Source of the DNA: DASQZT01 sp035638575
GTDB lineage: Bacteria > Acidobacteriota > Terriglobia > Bryobacterales > Bryobacteraceae
DNA: 64,000 nucleotides
Assembly: GCA_035638575.1 (NCBI GenBank)
Contig: DASQZT010000211.1
Coordinates: forward strand, 59,670-123,669
Direction of reading: 5' to 3'
In this document: in pieces, positions 1 to 7,769 of the stretch
Layout: every line of letters starts with the position of its first letter
Position numbering within the stretch: position 1 is the first letter of the stretch
Notes under the pieces: model-generated
The model's input: the letters and a program-made list of their open reading frames with translations, nothing else
Told to the model about the DNA's origin: nothing
The model's database searches: none
Made by a program: the position numbers and the translations under genes

Positions 1-1223
1 TCGATCACCGGAGACAGCGCCAGCACACTCTGCTTGTGAATGTCGTGGAACAGGATGATGCCCCGGTGCTTCTCGTTCAGCTCGTGGAGGACGCGCATGG
101 CGATGGATTCCGGGATGGGGTCGGCCCAGTCCAGCGAATCGATATTCCACATGATGGAGCGCAGCCCGTCGGCGGTGATCTCCTTCAGGATGGCCTGGTT
201 GCGCGCGCCGTAGGGGGCGCGAAACAGCTCGGGCTTGCGGCCCGCGACTTTCTCCAGCAGCAGCGTGGTGCGGTCGATTTCGCTCTCGCGCTGGAGTTCC
301 GGGAGCTTCGACAGGACCGGATGCGAGAAGCTGTGATTGGCGATCACGTGCCCGGCCTCGAGCACCTTTTTCGCGATCTCCGCGTTGCGCGACAGCTTGG
401 CTTCGCCGTTTTCGACCGTGCCGAGATTGGTTCCCAGCTCGAAGAAGCAGGCCCGGATGCCGTACTTGCGCAGAAGCGCCAGGATCAGCTCCGTGTACTT
501 GGGGTGGGGCCCGTCGTCGAAAGTGAGGGCCACGGTCTTGGGCGTGAAGTCGTTGCCGAACACCTCCGTGCTGCCGCCGGCGCCGCGGAGGCCCTCGGGC
601 GGCTCTTCCGGCAGCGCATCGCCCAGCTCGGCGACGATCTTGTCGCGCGAGATCCGGGTGCGCAGATCGGCCACGTACGCGCTCCACTTTTCGCGTCTGG
701 CCGCCGCGCCGCGCGTGGCAAACTGGGAGAAGATGCGGGTGACTTCCTCGCGGTAGGCCAGTTGGATGGACTGCAGATTATCGAGCAGGCCCTTGAGCGG
801 ATCGGTGAGCGGATGGCGCCGGGATGCGGAGGAGGCCAACTCCTCCACCAGGTCCAGAAACGCCAGCTTGTCGGCGTCGTGCAACGCCGGGTTGGAGGAA
901 AGGAACTGGATCAATTGCCGGATACCGTCGTTGTTGCCGGGGCTCAGTTTGCGCCGGGCATCCTCGAGCGCGCTGGTCTTCCGCCAGAACAGGATCCGCC
1001 CCAGGTTGGCGTAGCGCGCCCGTGTGGCGTCGTCGAGCGACTCCGCTCCGTCCATCAGGACGATGATGCGGCGATAGTCGTCCAGAACGCTGTTCAGCGT
1101 GGCTTCGAGGGCGGGGTCCGGGCGGTAGGGCGTGGGGAGGAGGCGGCCCGGCCGGACGAAGAACAACAGGGCCGCGATCGCCGCCACCCCGGCCGCCACA
1201 ACCACGAGCGTCTTCCGTTTCAT
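1..1223 (-). CDS. Polysaccharide deacetylase (NodB/CE4 family), 3' end cut by window edge
   Basis: About 407 codons are readable from an ATG at 1223 and the frame runs off the left edge. Residues 1-25 form a basic start plus one hydrophobic segment (VVVAAGVAAIAALLFF), so the enzyme is probably anchored in the inner membrane facing out. A helical region follows, then the NodB fold. Its motifs are in order: TFDDGPH (metal-binding Asp and catalytic Asp), HSFSHP (two metal-binding His), RAPYGAR, DSLDWADP and ILFHD. This family removes acetyl groups from N- or O-acetylated polysaccharides such as peptidoglycan or exopolysaccharide. The motifs make the fold sure; the substrate is not readable from the sequence. 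Confidence 0.93.
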   Translation of the reverse strand, partial: MKRKTLVVVAAGVAAIAALLFFVRPGRLLPTPYRPDPALEATLNSVLDDYRRIIVLMDGAESLDDATRARYANLGRILFWRKTSALEDARRKLSPGNNDGIRQLIQFLSSNPALHDADKLAFLDLVEELASSASRRHPLTDPLKGLLDNLQSIQLAYREEVTRIFSQFATRGAAARREKWSAYVADLRTRISRDKIVAELGDALPEEPPEGLRGAGGSTEVFGNDFTPKTVALTFDDGPHPKYTELILALLRKYGIRACFFELGTNLGTVENGEAKLSRNAEIAKKVLEAGHVIANHSFSHPVLSKLPELQRESEIDRTTLLLEKVAGRKPELFRAPYGARNQAILKEITADGLRSIMWNIDSLDWADPIPESIAMRVLHELNEKHRGIILFHDIHKQSVLALSPVI

Positions 1224-1324
1224 GAGGTCACCCGGCTAGAACCGTTACTGTAACAGGCTTGAGCGGAGATGCCGAAGCCGGGCCGTTGAGGTCGAGTCTG
1301 TCCGGCATCGGCGACGGGAGGGGG

Positions 1325-1432
1325 CTACTTCTTGGGGTGGGGAATGATGTCCAGGATCACGTAGGTGTCGTCTTCGATGGTGAAATAAAACCGCCAGGCC
1401 TTGTTGACACGGGCCTGCCACCGCTCTTTTTT
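1325..1432 (-). pseudogene. RelE-type toxin, C-terminal remnant
   Basis: This frame reads ERWQARVNKAWRFYFTIED followed by a short beta-rich tail and TAG. That is the pattern of the last 35 residues of RelE/ParE mRNA interferases (W..RV.. .R..Y.I...D). No N-terminal part or start codon exists. The frame is entered from the 3' end of the upstream AbrB gene across an A8 run (T8 at 1427-1434 on the plus strand). It is best read as a toxin gene that lost its first half by deletion, leaving a fragment overlapping the antitoxin tail. Confidence 0.55.
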
Positions 1433-1722
1433 TTCAGCTTCCTGGCGTCGGCTTTCAGAGCGGCGGCAAACTCCTCGATATTGTCAAAGGCCAGGGACAC
1501 GTGGCCTCGTTTGATTTCAGCCGCGGCTTTGTCCAGGCGAGCGTCAACGATGCGGCGCTGTTCGGGCGTGTATTCATCGTGAGCGGTGGGCACTTTGGGA
1601 ACGATGGTGATCACGCCGCCTGCCGCCTTGAACTCCACCACATCGCCGGTCTTAAACCCAGCCTGGCGCTGAACGACCCGCGGCACGGTGATGCCGGTTT
1701 TGATCCTCACGACTACAGTCAT
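1357..1722 (-). CDS. AbrB/MazE-type antitoxin (SpoVT-AbrB domain)
   Basis: The 121-residue protein starts MTVVVRIKTGITVPRVVQRQ, the swapped-hairpin AbrB DNA-binding fold, about residues 1-45. A helical tail that would wrap a toxin follows (residues 50-100, ending in KADARKLKKK). The ATG at 1722 is chosen because the AbrB domain begins right there; the open frame upstream has no family character. The last 20 residues follow an A8 run and look like out-of-frame toxin sequence, so the original antitoxin was probably shorter. Its partner toxin survives only as a fragment, so this is likely an orphan antitoxin and autorepressor. Confidence 0.7.
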   Translation of the reverse strand: MTVVVRIKTGITVPRVVQRQAGFKTGDVVEFKAAGGVITIVPKVPTAHDEYTPEQRRIVDARLDKAAAEIKRGHVSLAFDNIEEFAAALKADARKLKKKSGGRPVSTRPGGFISPSKTTPT

Positions 1723-1905
1723 AGGCACAGGTCTCGCCGGAATTATGTCTCGGTGGGCAGCATACCAGACTGGGACAGGAGCCGCAGTGCTCGGGCCGGA
1801 CGTGCCCCACAGCCTGTACTGCTTACACAAATATTACAATCCCGCGGCGCTCCGGCCTTCCCCTCCAACGCTAAAATAAGGTTTTAGGCACTCAAACTCT
1901 CGAAA

Positions 1906-3618
1906 ATGCAACCCCATCCCAAAGGAACGCGAGCCCGTATTCTGCTCACCTCCGTTTTCGGCCCCTACGCCCAGGACGACGAATTCGGCAGCCGCAAGAT
2001 CAACCCCATGGAGCTGTACCACAACCAGGTGACCCGCGAGCAGGGCCCCTTCTCGCTCCGCATGTTTCACCGCTCCTGGGGTATCCTGATGATCCAGCAG
2101 AATATCTCGGCGCCCACCACGGTCTTGGATTTCCCCACGCACGCAGCCTTGGAACAGGAACTCGGCGACAACGATTACGACATCGTGGGCATCTCGTCCA
2201 TCATCGTGAACATCGGCAAGGTGCGGGAGATGTGCCGCATGGTGCGCCGCCTCTCGCCCAAATCCACCATTGTGGTGGGTGGCCATGTCGCCGCCATTCC
2301 GGGGATCGAAAAGCTGATCGACGCCGACCACGTCGTGCGCGGCGACGGCATCTCCTGGATGCGCCGCTACCTGGGCGAAGACGAAAACGCGCCCATCCAG
2401 CATCCCGAGATCGTGTCCGGCTTCGGCGGCCGCGCGCTGGGCTGCAAGCTGCCGGGAGCGAAGGGCAACACCGCCGCCACCATCATCCCCTCGGTGGGCT
2501 GTCCCATGGGCTGTAACTTCTGCACCACCTCGGCGTTCTTCGGCGGCAAGGGGAAGTTTCTGAACTTCTACGACACCGGCGCGGAGCTGTTCAGTGTCAT
2601 GAGCCACATGGAGGCCAAGCTGGGTGTGCGGTCGTTCTTCATGATGGACGAGAACTTCCTGCTGCACAAACGGCGCGCCATGGAACTGCTCGACCGCATG
2701 AAAGCCGCCGCCAAGCCGTGGGCCCTGTACGTCTTCTCCAGCGCCAACGCCATCAGCCAGTACTCCATTCGGGAACTGGTGGAGCTGGGCATTTCCTGGG
2801 TCTGGATGGGCCTGGAGTCGCCCCGTTCCGCCTACACCAAGCTAAAGGGCGCCGACACTTTGAAGCTTACCGCCGAGCTGCGCCGGCACGGCATCAAGCT
2901 GCTGGGCTCGACCATCGTCGGGCTGGAGCACCACACCCCCGAGAACATCCACGACGAGATCGAGCACGCCGTGGCGCACGACACCGACTTCCACCAGTTC
3001 ATGCTCTACACTCCGGTGCCCGGCACGCCGCTGCATGCGGAGATGTCCGAGCAGGGCCGCATGCTGGAAGGCGTCGACCTGGCGGATATTCACGGGCAAG
3101 ACCGGTTCAATTTCCGGCACGCGGCAATCTCGCGGGAGGATTCCAAGCGGCTGCTCGACTGGGCCTTCCGCCGCGACTTCGAGCGCAACGGTCCGAGCAT
3201 CTATCGCATCTGCCGCACCACGCTCGAAGGGTGGCGCCGTTATAAGAACGACCCGGATCCCCGTGTCCGGGCGCGTTTCGCCTGGGAGGCCCGCTCGCTG
3301 CGCGATGGCTATGCCGCCGCGCTCTGGGCCATGGAGAAGCACTTGCGCTACACCAACGAAGCGGTCAGCCGCAAAGTGCGGACGCTGCGCCAGGAGATCG
3401 GCCAGGAATTCGGACTGGTGAGCCGGTTGGTGACACGCGCGATTGGCCCCTTCCTTCTGTGGTCCACCCGGCGGGAGGAACGGCGCCTGGCCGGCGGCCA
3501 GACTTACGAGCCGGCCACCATCATCGAGCGGCGCAACTGGATCTTGCCCCCTCCCCAGCCCAGCCACGGCCCGGGGCTCCACGTGCTCACTGCCCAAGAG
3601 CAATCTTCAGGTACCTGA
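1906..3618 (+). CDS. B12-binding radical SAM protein
   Basis: The product has 570 residues. The N-terminal 140 residues look like a cobalamin-binding Rossmann domain (VGISSIIVNIGKV, then VVGGHVAAIPG). A radical SAM core follows with the cluster motif CPMGCNFC (C-x3-C-x2-C) near residue 200 and MDENFLL, WMGLESP and TPVPGTPL segments. The last 130 residues are helical and basic. Enzymes of this class methylate or join unactivated carbons, often in lipids or natural products. The substrate is not evident and it is not adjacent to the hopanoid cluster. Its 3' end overlaps the convergent kinase gene by 32 bp. A weak candidate -10 (TAAAAT, 1873-1878) lies upstream; no strong ribosome site is seen. 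Confidence 0.85.
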   Translation: MQPHPKGTRARILLTSVFGPYAQDDEFGSRKINPMELYHNQVTREQGPFSLRMFHRSWGILMIQQNISAPTTVLDFPTHAALEQELGDNDYDIVGISSIIVNIGKVREMCRMVRRLSPKSTIVVGGHVAAIPGIEKLIDADHVVRGDGISWMRRYLGEDENAPIQHPEIVSGFGGRALGCKLPGAKGNTAATIIPSVGCPMGCNFCTTSAFFGGKGKFLNFYDTGAELFSVMSHMEAKLGVRSFFMMDENFLLHKRRAMELLDRMKAAAKPWALYVFSSANAISQYSIRELVELGISWVWMGLESPRSAYTKLKGADTLKLTAELRRHGIKLLGSTIVGLEHHTPENIHDEIEHAVAHDTDFHQFMLYTPVPGTPLHAEMSEQGRMLEGVDLADIHGQDRFNFRHAAISREDSKRLLDWAFRRDFERNGPSIYRICRTTLEGWRRYKNDPDPRVRARFAWEARSLRDGYAAALWAMEKHLRYTNEAVSRKVRTLRQEIGQEFGLVSRLVTRAIGPFLLWSTRREERRLAGGQTYEPATIIERRNWILPPPQPSHGPGLHVLTAQEQSSGT

Positions 3619-5296
3619 GCCCGCTGCGCACCTCCACCGTCTCGCTGCTCTGTTTGCCGTCCTTCTCGACGGTGATCTTGTAGGTACCCGGCGCCAACTG
3701 GATCTGCGCGGGCGTGGTCTTGTCGATGCGCTTGTCGTTCACCAGCACGGCCGCGCCGGATGGCTCGCTGGTCAGCATGATCGCCCCGCCGAGGGGCCTC
3801 AGCATCACCAAACCCAGTTCGATGGGGTTCGAGCCGACTTCCACTTCGCGGCTCTCCACGTGGTAGCCGTCCATGGAGATCGCGACGGTGTGGCGTCCGG
3901 GCGCGGCATCGATCCAGCAGGGCGTGGTGCAGGCCGTGGCGGAGCGCCCGTCCAGGGTCGCCGTCGCTCCTCCCGGGCTGCTGATGATAGTGACCGGTTG
4001 GGCCATAGCCGGGACCGGAACCGGAGGGCGCTCCACCGGAGGCTGTGGTTTCCGCGCGGGAGTTTCGGCGGGCGCCGTCTTTTCGGGAGGGGGCGGCATG
4101 GGGCTCGGCTTGGCCTCGGCCTGTTCCACCGGCGGCGGCACGGGAATGAGCACCGGCTTCTTTTCGACCGGGGTTTGCGCCTCCTGCTTGGGGGGCGCGG
4201 TTGGCGCGGGCGGCTGCGCTTCGCCGGACTTCGCGGCGTTGTTGGCGAACCAGTATGGCGCCGCCTGCCATCCAATCAGCGCCAGCAGGCCCGCCGCCAC
4301 CAGGATCGCCAGAAGAAACGCCAGGAAGCCAGTCTTGCGCCGCGGCCCGTGTTCCCCGGATGCGGTGCTCACGACGCGGCGCCGCGCCGGTGGCAGCGTC
4401 ACCACCGGATGCGCCACTACTTCCGCCAGGGTCGGCTCGCTCAACATGCCGCCGCGCGCCATCGGCTTCCAGCCCTTGGTAGCGGCGCAGGCCCGCTCCA
4501 GGGCATCCACAAACTCCTGGCACGTCTTGTAGCGCCCATCCGCTTTTTTGGTGAGGCCCTTGCGAATGACGGCGTCGATGCCTCCGCTCAGGCTGGGGTT
4601 CAGCCGGTTCGGCGGCGCCGGCTCCTCGGCCACGATCTTGTACACCACGGTGGTGAGATGCTCGCCGGTATAAGGCTTGTCGCCGGTCAACATTTCGAAC
4701 GCGATGACCGCCAGGGAAAACTGGTCGGAGCGTCCGTCCACCGCCTGACCCTGCACCTGCTCGGGCGACATATAGTGCGGGGTCCCCACGATGGAGCCGG
4801 TGGTGGTGAGCTGCTCCGAGGCTGCGACCTTGGCGATGCCGAAGTCCGTGATTTTCGCGGTCCCATCGCCCGTCACCATGATGTTGGCCGGTTTGATGTC
4901 GCGATGGATGATGCCTTTCTGATGCGCATAATCCAGCGCCGCGGCGGTCTGGCCCAGCACGCTGAACATCTGTGCGGGCTCGACGGGCTGCGCCCGGGAG
5001 AGGAGTTGATCGAGCGTGGGCCCATCGACGTACTCCATCGCGATGTAGGCCAGGTCGCCCTGCTGCTCCACGTCGTAGATGGTGACGATGCCGGGGTGCG
5101 AAAGAATCCCCGCGGAACGCGCTTCGCGGAACAGGCGCTCGCGCAGCCGGGAAATCTCTTCGGGTTTGCGCTGCCCCAGGTAGATGGTCTTGATGGCGAC
5201 GGGCCGGCCGATATTCGGGTCGATGGCATGGTACACCACGCCCATGGCGCCGCGCCCAAGCTCTCGTACGATCTTGTACCGGCCGATCCGATCCAC
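3587..5296 (-). CDS. Ser/Thr protein kinase with C-terminal PEGA repeats
   Basis: This is a 569-residue PknB-type kinase starting at GTG. The kinase domain covers about residues 6-265: glycine loop GRGAMG, VAIK lysine, catalytic HRDIKPAN, DFG in KITDFGIAK. A proline-rich juxtamembrane part and one transmembrane helix (GFLAFLLAILVAAGLLALI, near residue 330) follow. The outside part is a Pro/Lys-rich linker and two PEGA domains (ISSPGGATATLDG... and LTSEPSGAAVLVND...), beta folds thought to bind surface polymers. It probably senses an envelope signal and phosphorylates cytoplasmic targets. The gene converges on, and overlaps, the radical SAM gene. Confidence 0.95.
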   Translation of the reverse strand: MDRIGRYKIVRELGRGAMGVVYHAIDPNIGRPVAIKTIYLGQRKPEEISRLRERLFREARSAGILSHPGIVTIYDVEQQGDLAYIAMEYVDGPTLDQLLSRAQPVEPAQMFSVLGQTAAALDYAHQKGIIHRDIKPANIMVTGDGTAKITDFGIAKVAASEQLTTTGSIVGTPHYMSPEQVQGQAVDGRSDQFSLAVIAFEMLTGDKPYTGEHLTTVVYKIVAEEPAPPNRLNPSLSGGIDAVIRKGLTKKADGRYKTCQEFVDALERACAATKGWKPMARGGMLSEPTLAEVVAHPVVTLPPARRRVVSTASGEHGPRRKTGFLAFLLAILVAAGLLALIGWQAAPYWFANNAAKSGEAQPPAPTAPPKQEAQTPVEKKPVLIPVPPPVEQAEAKPSPMPPPPEKTAPAETPARKPQPPVERPPVPVPAMAQPVTIISSPGGATATLDGRSATACTTPCWIDAAPGRHTVAISMDGYHVESREVEVGSNPIELGLVMLRPLGGAIMLTSEPSGAAVLVNDKRIDKTTPAQIQLAPGTYKITVEKDGKQSSETVEVRSGLRYLKIALGQ

Positions 5297-5397
5297 TTAG
5301 TTCATGTTAGCCGTTCCCCGGGAACCGCGTCATCTATAGTTGGACGGCCCGCGAGCGTCGCGGGCGGGAACGCCGGCCCGGCGGACAGTTGCCGCGC

Positions 5398-5796
5398 CTA
5401 TCCCAACATGCGCAGCTCAACCGGTGTTTGGGCGACCGGCTGGTGGAAAGTCCGCGAACCCTGGGTGCGAAACTCGTAGCGTTCGATGGCCACGGCCGCG
5501 CCTTTGTCCGAGCTGCGGATCACGCAGCCGTAGATCATGAGCTTCATGGGGCAGGAGTCATTGAGCAGGACCGGCCAACTCATCGACAGTTCGACCGGCA
5601 TCCCCGCAGTGAGGATGTTTTCCGTCGTAAACCACACCCCGCCACTGGAGATGTTCCCGGTCTTCCCCTGGCCGGTCTCGGCGATCCGCTGGCCGTACAG
5701 CATCTTGTAGCGGATCTCCTGCTCGATCTGGAAGCGGCGTTTGATGCGCCTTTCGCGCTCGCCGTTCTTTAAAATCTTCGCTTCCTGCGTGCTCAT
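5398..5796 (-). CDS. PilZ-domain protein
   Basis: The 132-residue protein has a basic RxxxR-like stretch (ERERRIKRRF) followed by GNISSGGVWF, matching the c-di-GMP-binding signature of PilZ domains (RxxxR ... D/NxSxxG). The rest is a beta barrel. It has no other domain, so it would act as a single-domain c-di-GMP receptor or adaptor. The ATG at 5796 is preferred; an in-frame GTG at 5826 would add ten residues without a better ribosome site. Two small-RNA genes lie upstream; no link between them is shown. Confidence 0.8.
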   Translation of the reverse strand: MSTQEAKILKNGERERRIKRRFQIEQEIRYKMLYGQRIAETGQGKTGNISSGGVWFTTENILTAGMPVELSMSWPVLLNDSCPMKLMIYGCVIRSSDKGAAVAIERYEFRTQGSRTFHQPVAQTPVELRMLG

Positions 5797-6004
5797 TGAC
5801 ACCGCCTTATACCGCCAAGTTCTCACGGCAGATTCCAGACGCTCAAGATGTCTTTGGTTAGGGCAGTAACGCTTACCGAACCCCTAGTACGAGGTAACAG
5901 CTTTGCTTTCAGCGGAAAGCCCGGAGAATTCGCGCGCTGCACCGGGACCGCGCCGGGAAGCGGGCGAAGGCGGGAAAAAAGCCCAAAATTTTTTTCGAAA
6001 ATAC

Positions 6005-6033
6005 TAGACAAGAGGGTCTTAAACTGCTAATAT
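6005..6033 (+). promoter_or_regulatory. Promoter of small RNA copy 1
   Basis: A -35 box TAGACA (6005-6010) and a -10 box TAATAT (6028-6033) are separated by exactly 17 bp. The -10 is extended (TGC before it). The 25 bp upstream are A/T tracts that could act as an UP element. The predicted start is near 6040. Confidence 0.7.
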
Positions 6034-6039
6034 CAAATC

Positions 6040-6127
6040 AACACAGACAGCATCCCTAGCGGTGAGTCCCCTCCCACCGCTAACCCCTCTGAGTGCAGGC
6101 CCCGAGTTACTCAACTCGGGGCCTTTT
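6040..6127 (+). ncRNA. Small RNA copy 1 with anti-Shine-Dalgarno-like hairpin loop
   Basis: An unannotated RNA of about 88 nt is predicted from a promoter, two hairpins and a U-run. The 5' single strand holds AACACAGACAGCAUCCC, identical in copy 2. Hairpin 1 (6057-6082) has an 8 bp perfect stem and a 10 nt loop AGUCCCCUCC, whose CCUCC can pair with GGAGG ribosome sites. Hairpin 2 (6098-6123) is an 11 bp terminator stem. No open frame fits. The stem changes in a compensated way between the copies, which argues that the structure is selected. Family assignment is unknown to me. Confidence 0.68.
6098..6127 (+). terminator. Intrinsic terminator of small RNA copy 1
   Basis: The stem GGCCCCGAGTT pairs perfectly (11 bp) with AACTCGGGGCC around an ACTC loop and is followed by TTTT. 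Confidence 0.8.
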
Positions 6128-6230
6128 AATTTGAAGTACGCCTTTTGGTCTAGTACGGCCCCACCTCCTGTTGGAAAATCCGACAATTACCGCCCCTGAA
6201 AAAAATCTTGAAAATATTTTCAGAAAATAC

Positions 6231-6259
6231 TGGACAAAGACATCCTAAATTGCTAGTAT
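6231..6259 (+). promoter_or_regulatory. Promoter of small RNA copy 2
   Basis: A -35 box TGGACA (6231-6236) and an extended -10 TGC-TAGTAT (hexamer 6254-6259) have the same 17 bp spacing as copy 1. The upstream sequence is A/T rich. The predicted start is near 6266. Confidence 0.7.
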
Positions 6260-6265
6260 CGAATC

Positions 6266-6355
6266 AACACAGACAGCATCCCAGGCGGTGAGTCCCCTCC
6301 CACCGCCACTCTCTGAGTGCAGGCCCCGAGATACCCAGCTCGGGGCCATTACTTT
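6266..6355 (+). ncRNA. Small RNA copy 2, tandem paralogue of copy 1
   Basis: This copy lies 226 bp after copy 1 and has the same layout: identical 5' strand, hairpin 1 (6284-6307) with the identical AGUCCCCUCC loop, and a terminator stem. One hairpin pair is G-C here and A-U in copy 1, a compensated change. The segments between the boxes and between the hairpins differ more than the loop and 5' strand, so the conserved parts are probably the functional ones. Two copies with separate promoters and terminators suggest dosage or differential control, as in sibling sRNAs. Confidence 0.68.
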
Positions 6356-6359
6356 TTTT
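6322..6359 (+). terminator. Intrinsic terminator of small RNA copy 2
   Basis: A 9 bp stem GGCCCCGAG/CTCGGGGCC with an 8 nt loop is followed by ATTAC and a T7 run (6353-6359). Confidence 0.7.
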
Positions 6360-6396
6360 GGGGCCCTTGTATCTTGACCTCTCCCTTGCACTACAC

Positions 6397-6613
6397 CTAT
6401 AAGTCCTTCGACATCTTCACGGAATGGCAGGGCAGCTTCACCGGCACGCCCTGCGGGAACGGCGCGGTGCCGTTTTCCACGTACCCCAGCCTCCGGTAAA
6501 ACCCTGGCAGCTCCGCCCGAACATTGACGATCTGGAGGTCCATGGCGCGGCACGCGAAAGGCAAGGTTGATCAGGTCGCGGACAGCCTCCGCCTCACCGC
6601 TCGGAATTGCCGG
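6397..6613 (-). pseudogene. GNAT acetyltransferase remnant
   Basis: Two frames hold the two ends of one GNAT protein. The N-terminal piece (6551-6610) reads SGEAEAVRDLINLAFRV, the usual first helix. The C-terminal piece (6397-6543) reads LQIVNVRAELPGFYRRLGYV and ends CHSVKMSKDL plus stop, the usual last helix-strand unit. The central acetyl-CoA binding core is missing, so an internal deletion of roughly 250 bp plus a frame change destroyed the gene. The 3' piece starts only about 40 bp beyond the small-RNA terminator, in the opposite orientation. Confidence 0.6.
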
Positions 6614-6695
6614 CCAGTATACCGCGGAAACGCGGCGCGGGAGCGGGCGTCCAGCAGCGGCGGACCGCACCGCGGCGCTGCGTTAGGATGGAACG

Positions 6696-7751
6696 GTGCA
6701 CCGCCTCCTGCTGCTGGCCGCCTTCCCGCTGGTGATGTTCGCGCAGCCGAATTCCCAGGCCGGCGCCGTGGACGCGCTATTCGCCCCGTACAGCCGCGCG
6801 GGCGCGCCGGGCGCCTCGGTCATGGTGATCCGCGACGGGAAGGTCCTGTACCAGCACGCCTACGGACTGGCCGACGTGGAAGGCAAGGCCGCCGCCGCCA
6901 CGTCCACCAACTATCGCCTGGCTTCCGTCACCAAGCAGTTCACCGCCATGGCGATCATGATCCTGGCCGAGCGCAAACGCCTCGCTTACGACGACCCGCT
7001 CACCAAATTCTTTCCCGGCTATCCGCCGTACGGACGCCAGATCACCATACGCCAGTTGCTCAATCACACTTCCGGACTCAAGGCTTACGAGGACCTCATC
7101 CCTCCCGGCCGCACCGCCCAACTGCACGACGCCGACGTGCTGGAGCTGCTCCGGCACGAGTCCGGCGCCTACTTCCCGCCGGGGTCGGAGTGGCGCTACA
7201 GCAACACCGGATATGCGCACCTGGCGCTGATCGTCGAGAAGGCCTCCGGGATGGGCTTCGCCGCCTTTCTCAAGAAGAACATCTTCGATCCGCTCGATAT
7301 GGCCGGAACGGTGGCCTTCGAAGACGGCGTATCGGCCGTCGCCCACCGCGCCTACGGCTACACCGAGCGCGGCGGCGGCTTCGAGCGCACCGATCAGAGC
7401 CTCACCAGCGCGGTGTTGGGCGATGGCGGAATCTACTCCTCGGTGGAAGACCTCTACCATTGGGACCAGGCGCTCTACAGCTCGAAGCTGGTCCGTCCCG
7501 ATACGCTGCGGCAGGCATTCACGCCTGCGGTCCTCACCGGCGGACGGAAGACGGCTTACGGTTTCGGCTGGGAAATCGGCGAATACCGCGGCCTCGCCAC
7601 CGTGCGGCACAGCGGCAGCACCGTCGGGTTCCGCACGCACATCGCGCGGTTTCCGGATCGGCGGTTCACCGTGATCGTGCTGATTAATCGCAACGGCGCC
7701 GATCCCGGTAAAATCGCGGATCAGATTGCGGACCTCTACCTCTATAATTGA
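6696..7751 (+). CDS. Serine hydrolase, class C beta-lactamase family, exported
   Basis: The 351-residue protein starts at GTG and has a signal peptide (LLLLAAFPLVMFAQ). The three active-site motifs are present: SVTK (SxxK, residue about 76), YSN (YxN, about 168) and HSGSTVG (HxG in place of KTG, near 306). The length and HSG motif fit the broad EstB/PBP4*-like peptidase or esterase group rather than a true AmpC enzyme. It would act in the periplasm on D-amino acid peptides or esters. It is not in an operon; the next gene converges on it. Confidence 0.88.
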   Translation: MHRLLLLAAFPLVMFAQPNSQAGAVDALFAPYSRAGAPGASVMVIRDGKVLYQHAYGLADVEGKAAAATSTNYRLASVTKQFTAMAIMILAERKRLAYDDPLTKFFPGYPPYGRQITIRQLLNHTSGLKAYEDLIPPGRTAQLHDADVLELLRHESGAYFPPGSEWRYSNTGYAHLALIVEKASGMGFAAFLKKNIFDPLDMAGTVAFEDGVSAVAHRAYGYTERGGGFERTDQSLTSAVLGDGGIYSSVEDLYHWDQALYSSKLVRPDTLRQAFTPAVLTGGRKTAYGFGWEIGEYRGLATVRHSGSTVGFRTHIARFPDRRFTVIVLINRNGADPGKIADQIADLYLYN

Positions 7752-7769
7752 GGCCGCTTCCTTCCCGCT

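Noticed and set aside
1906..3618. Calling the radical SAM gene hpnP (hopanoid C-2 methylase)
   Set aside because: Nine kilobases from the hopanoid operon and without a start resembling HpnP; domain type alone is not enough.
3443..5479. 678-codon plus-strand open frame opposite the PEGA kinase
   Set aside because: The kinase motifs are all on the minus strand; the plus frame is low-complexity Arg/Gly/His-rich.
5823..6011. c-di-GMP riboswitch upstream of the PilZ gene
   Set aside because: The GCTTTC-agcg-GAAAGC hairpin near 5910 lacks the GEMM core, and no aptamer architecture could be drawn.
6245..6670. 141-codon minus frame as a complete gene
   Set aside because: Only a short part matches a GNAT N-terminus; the rest runs antisense through the small RNA copy 2. 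It is better explained as a gene remnant.
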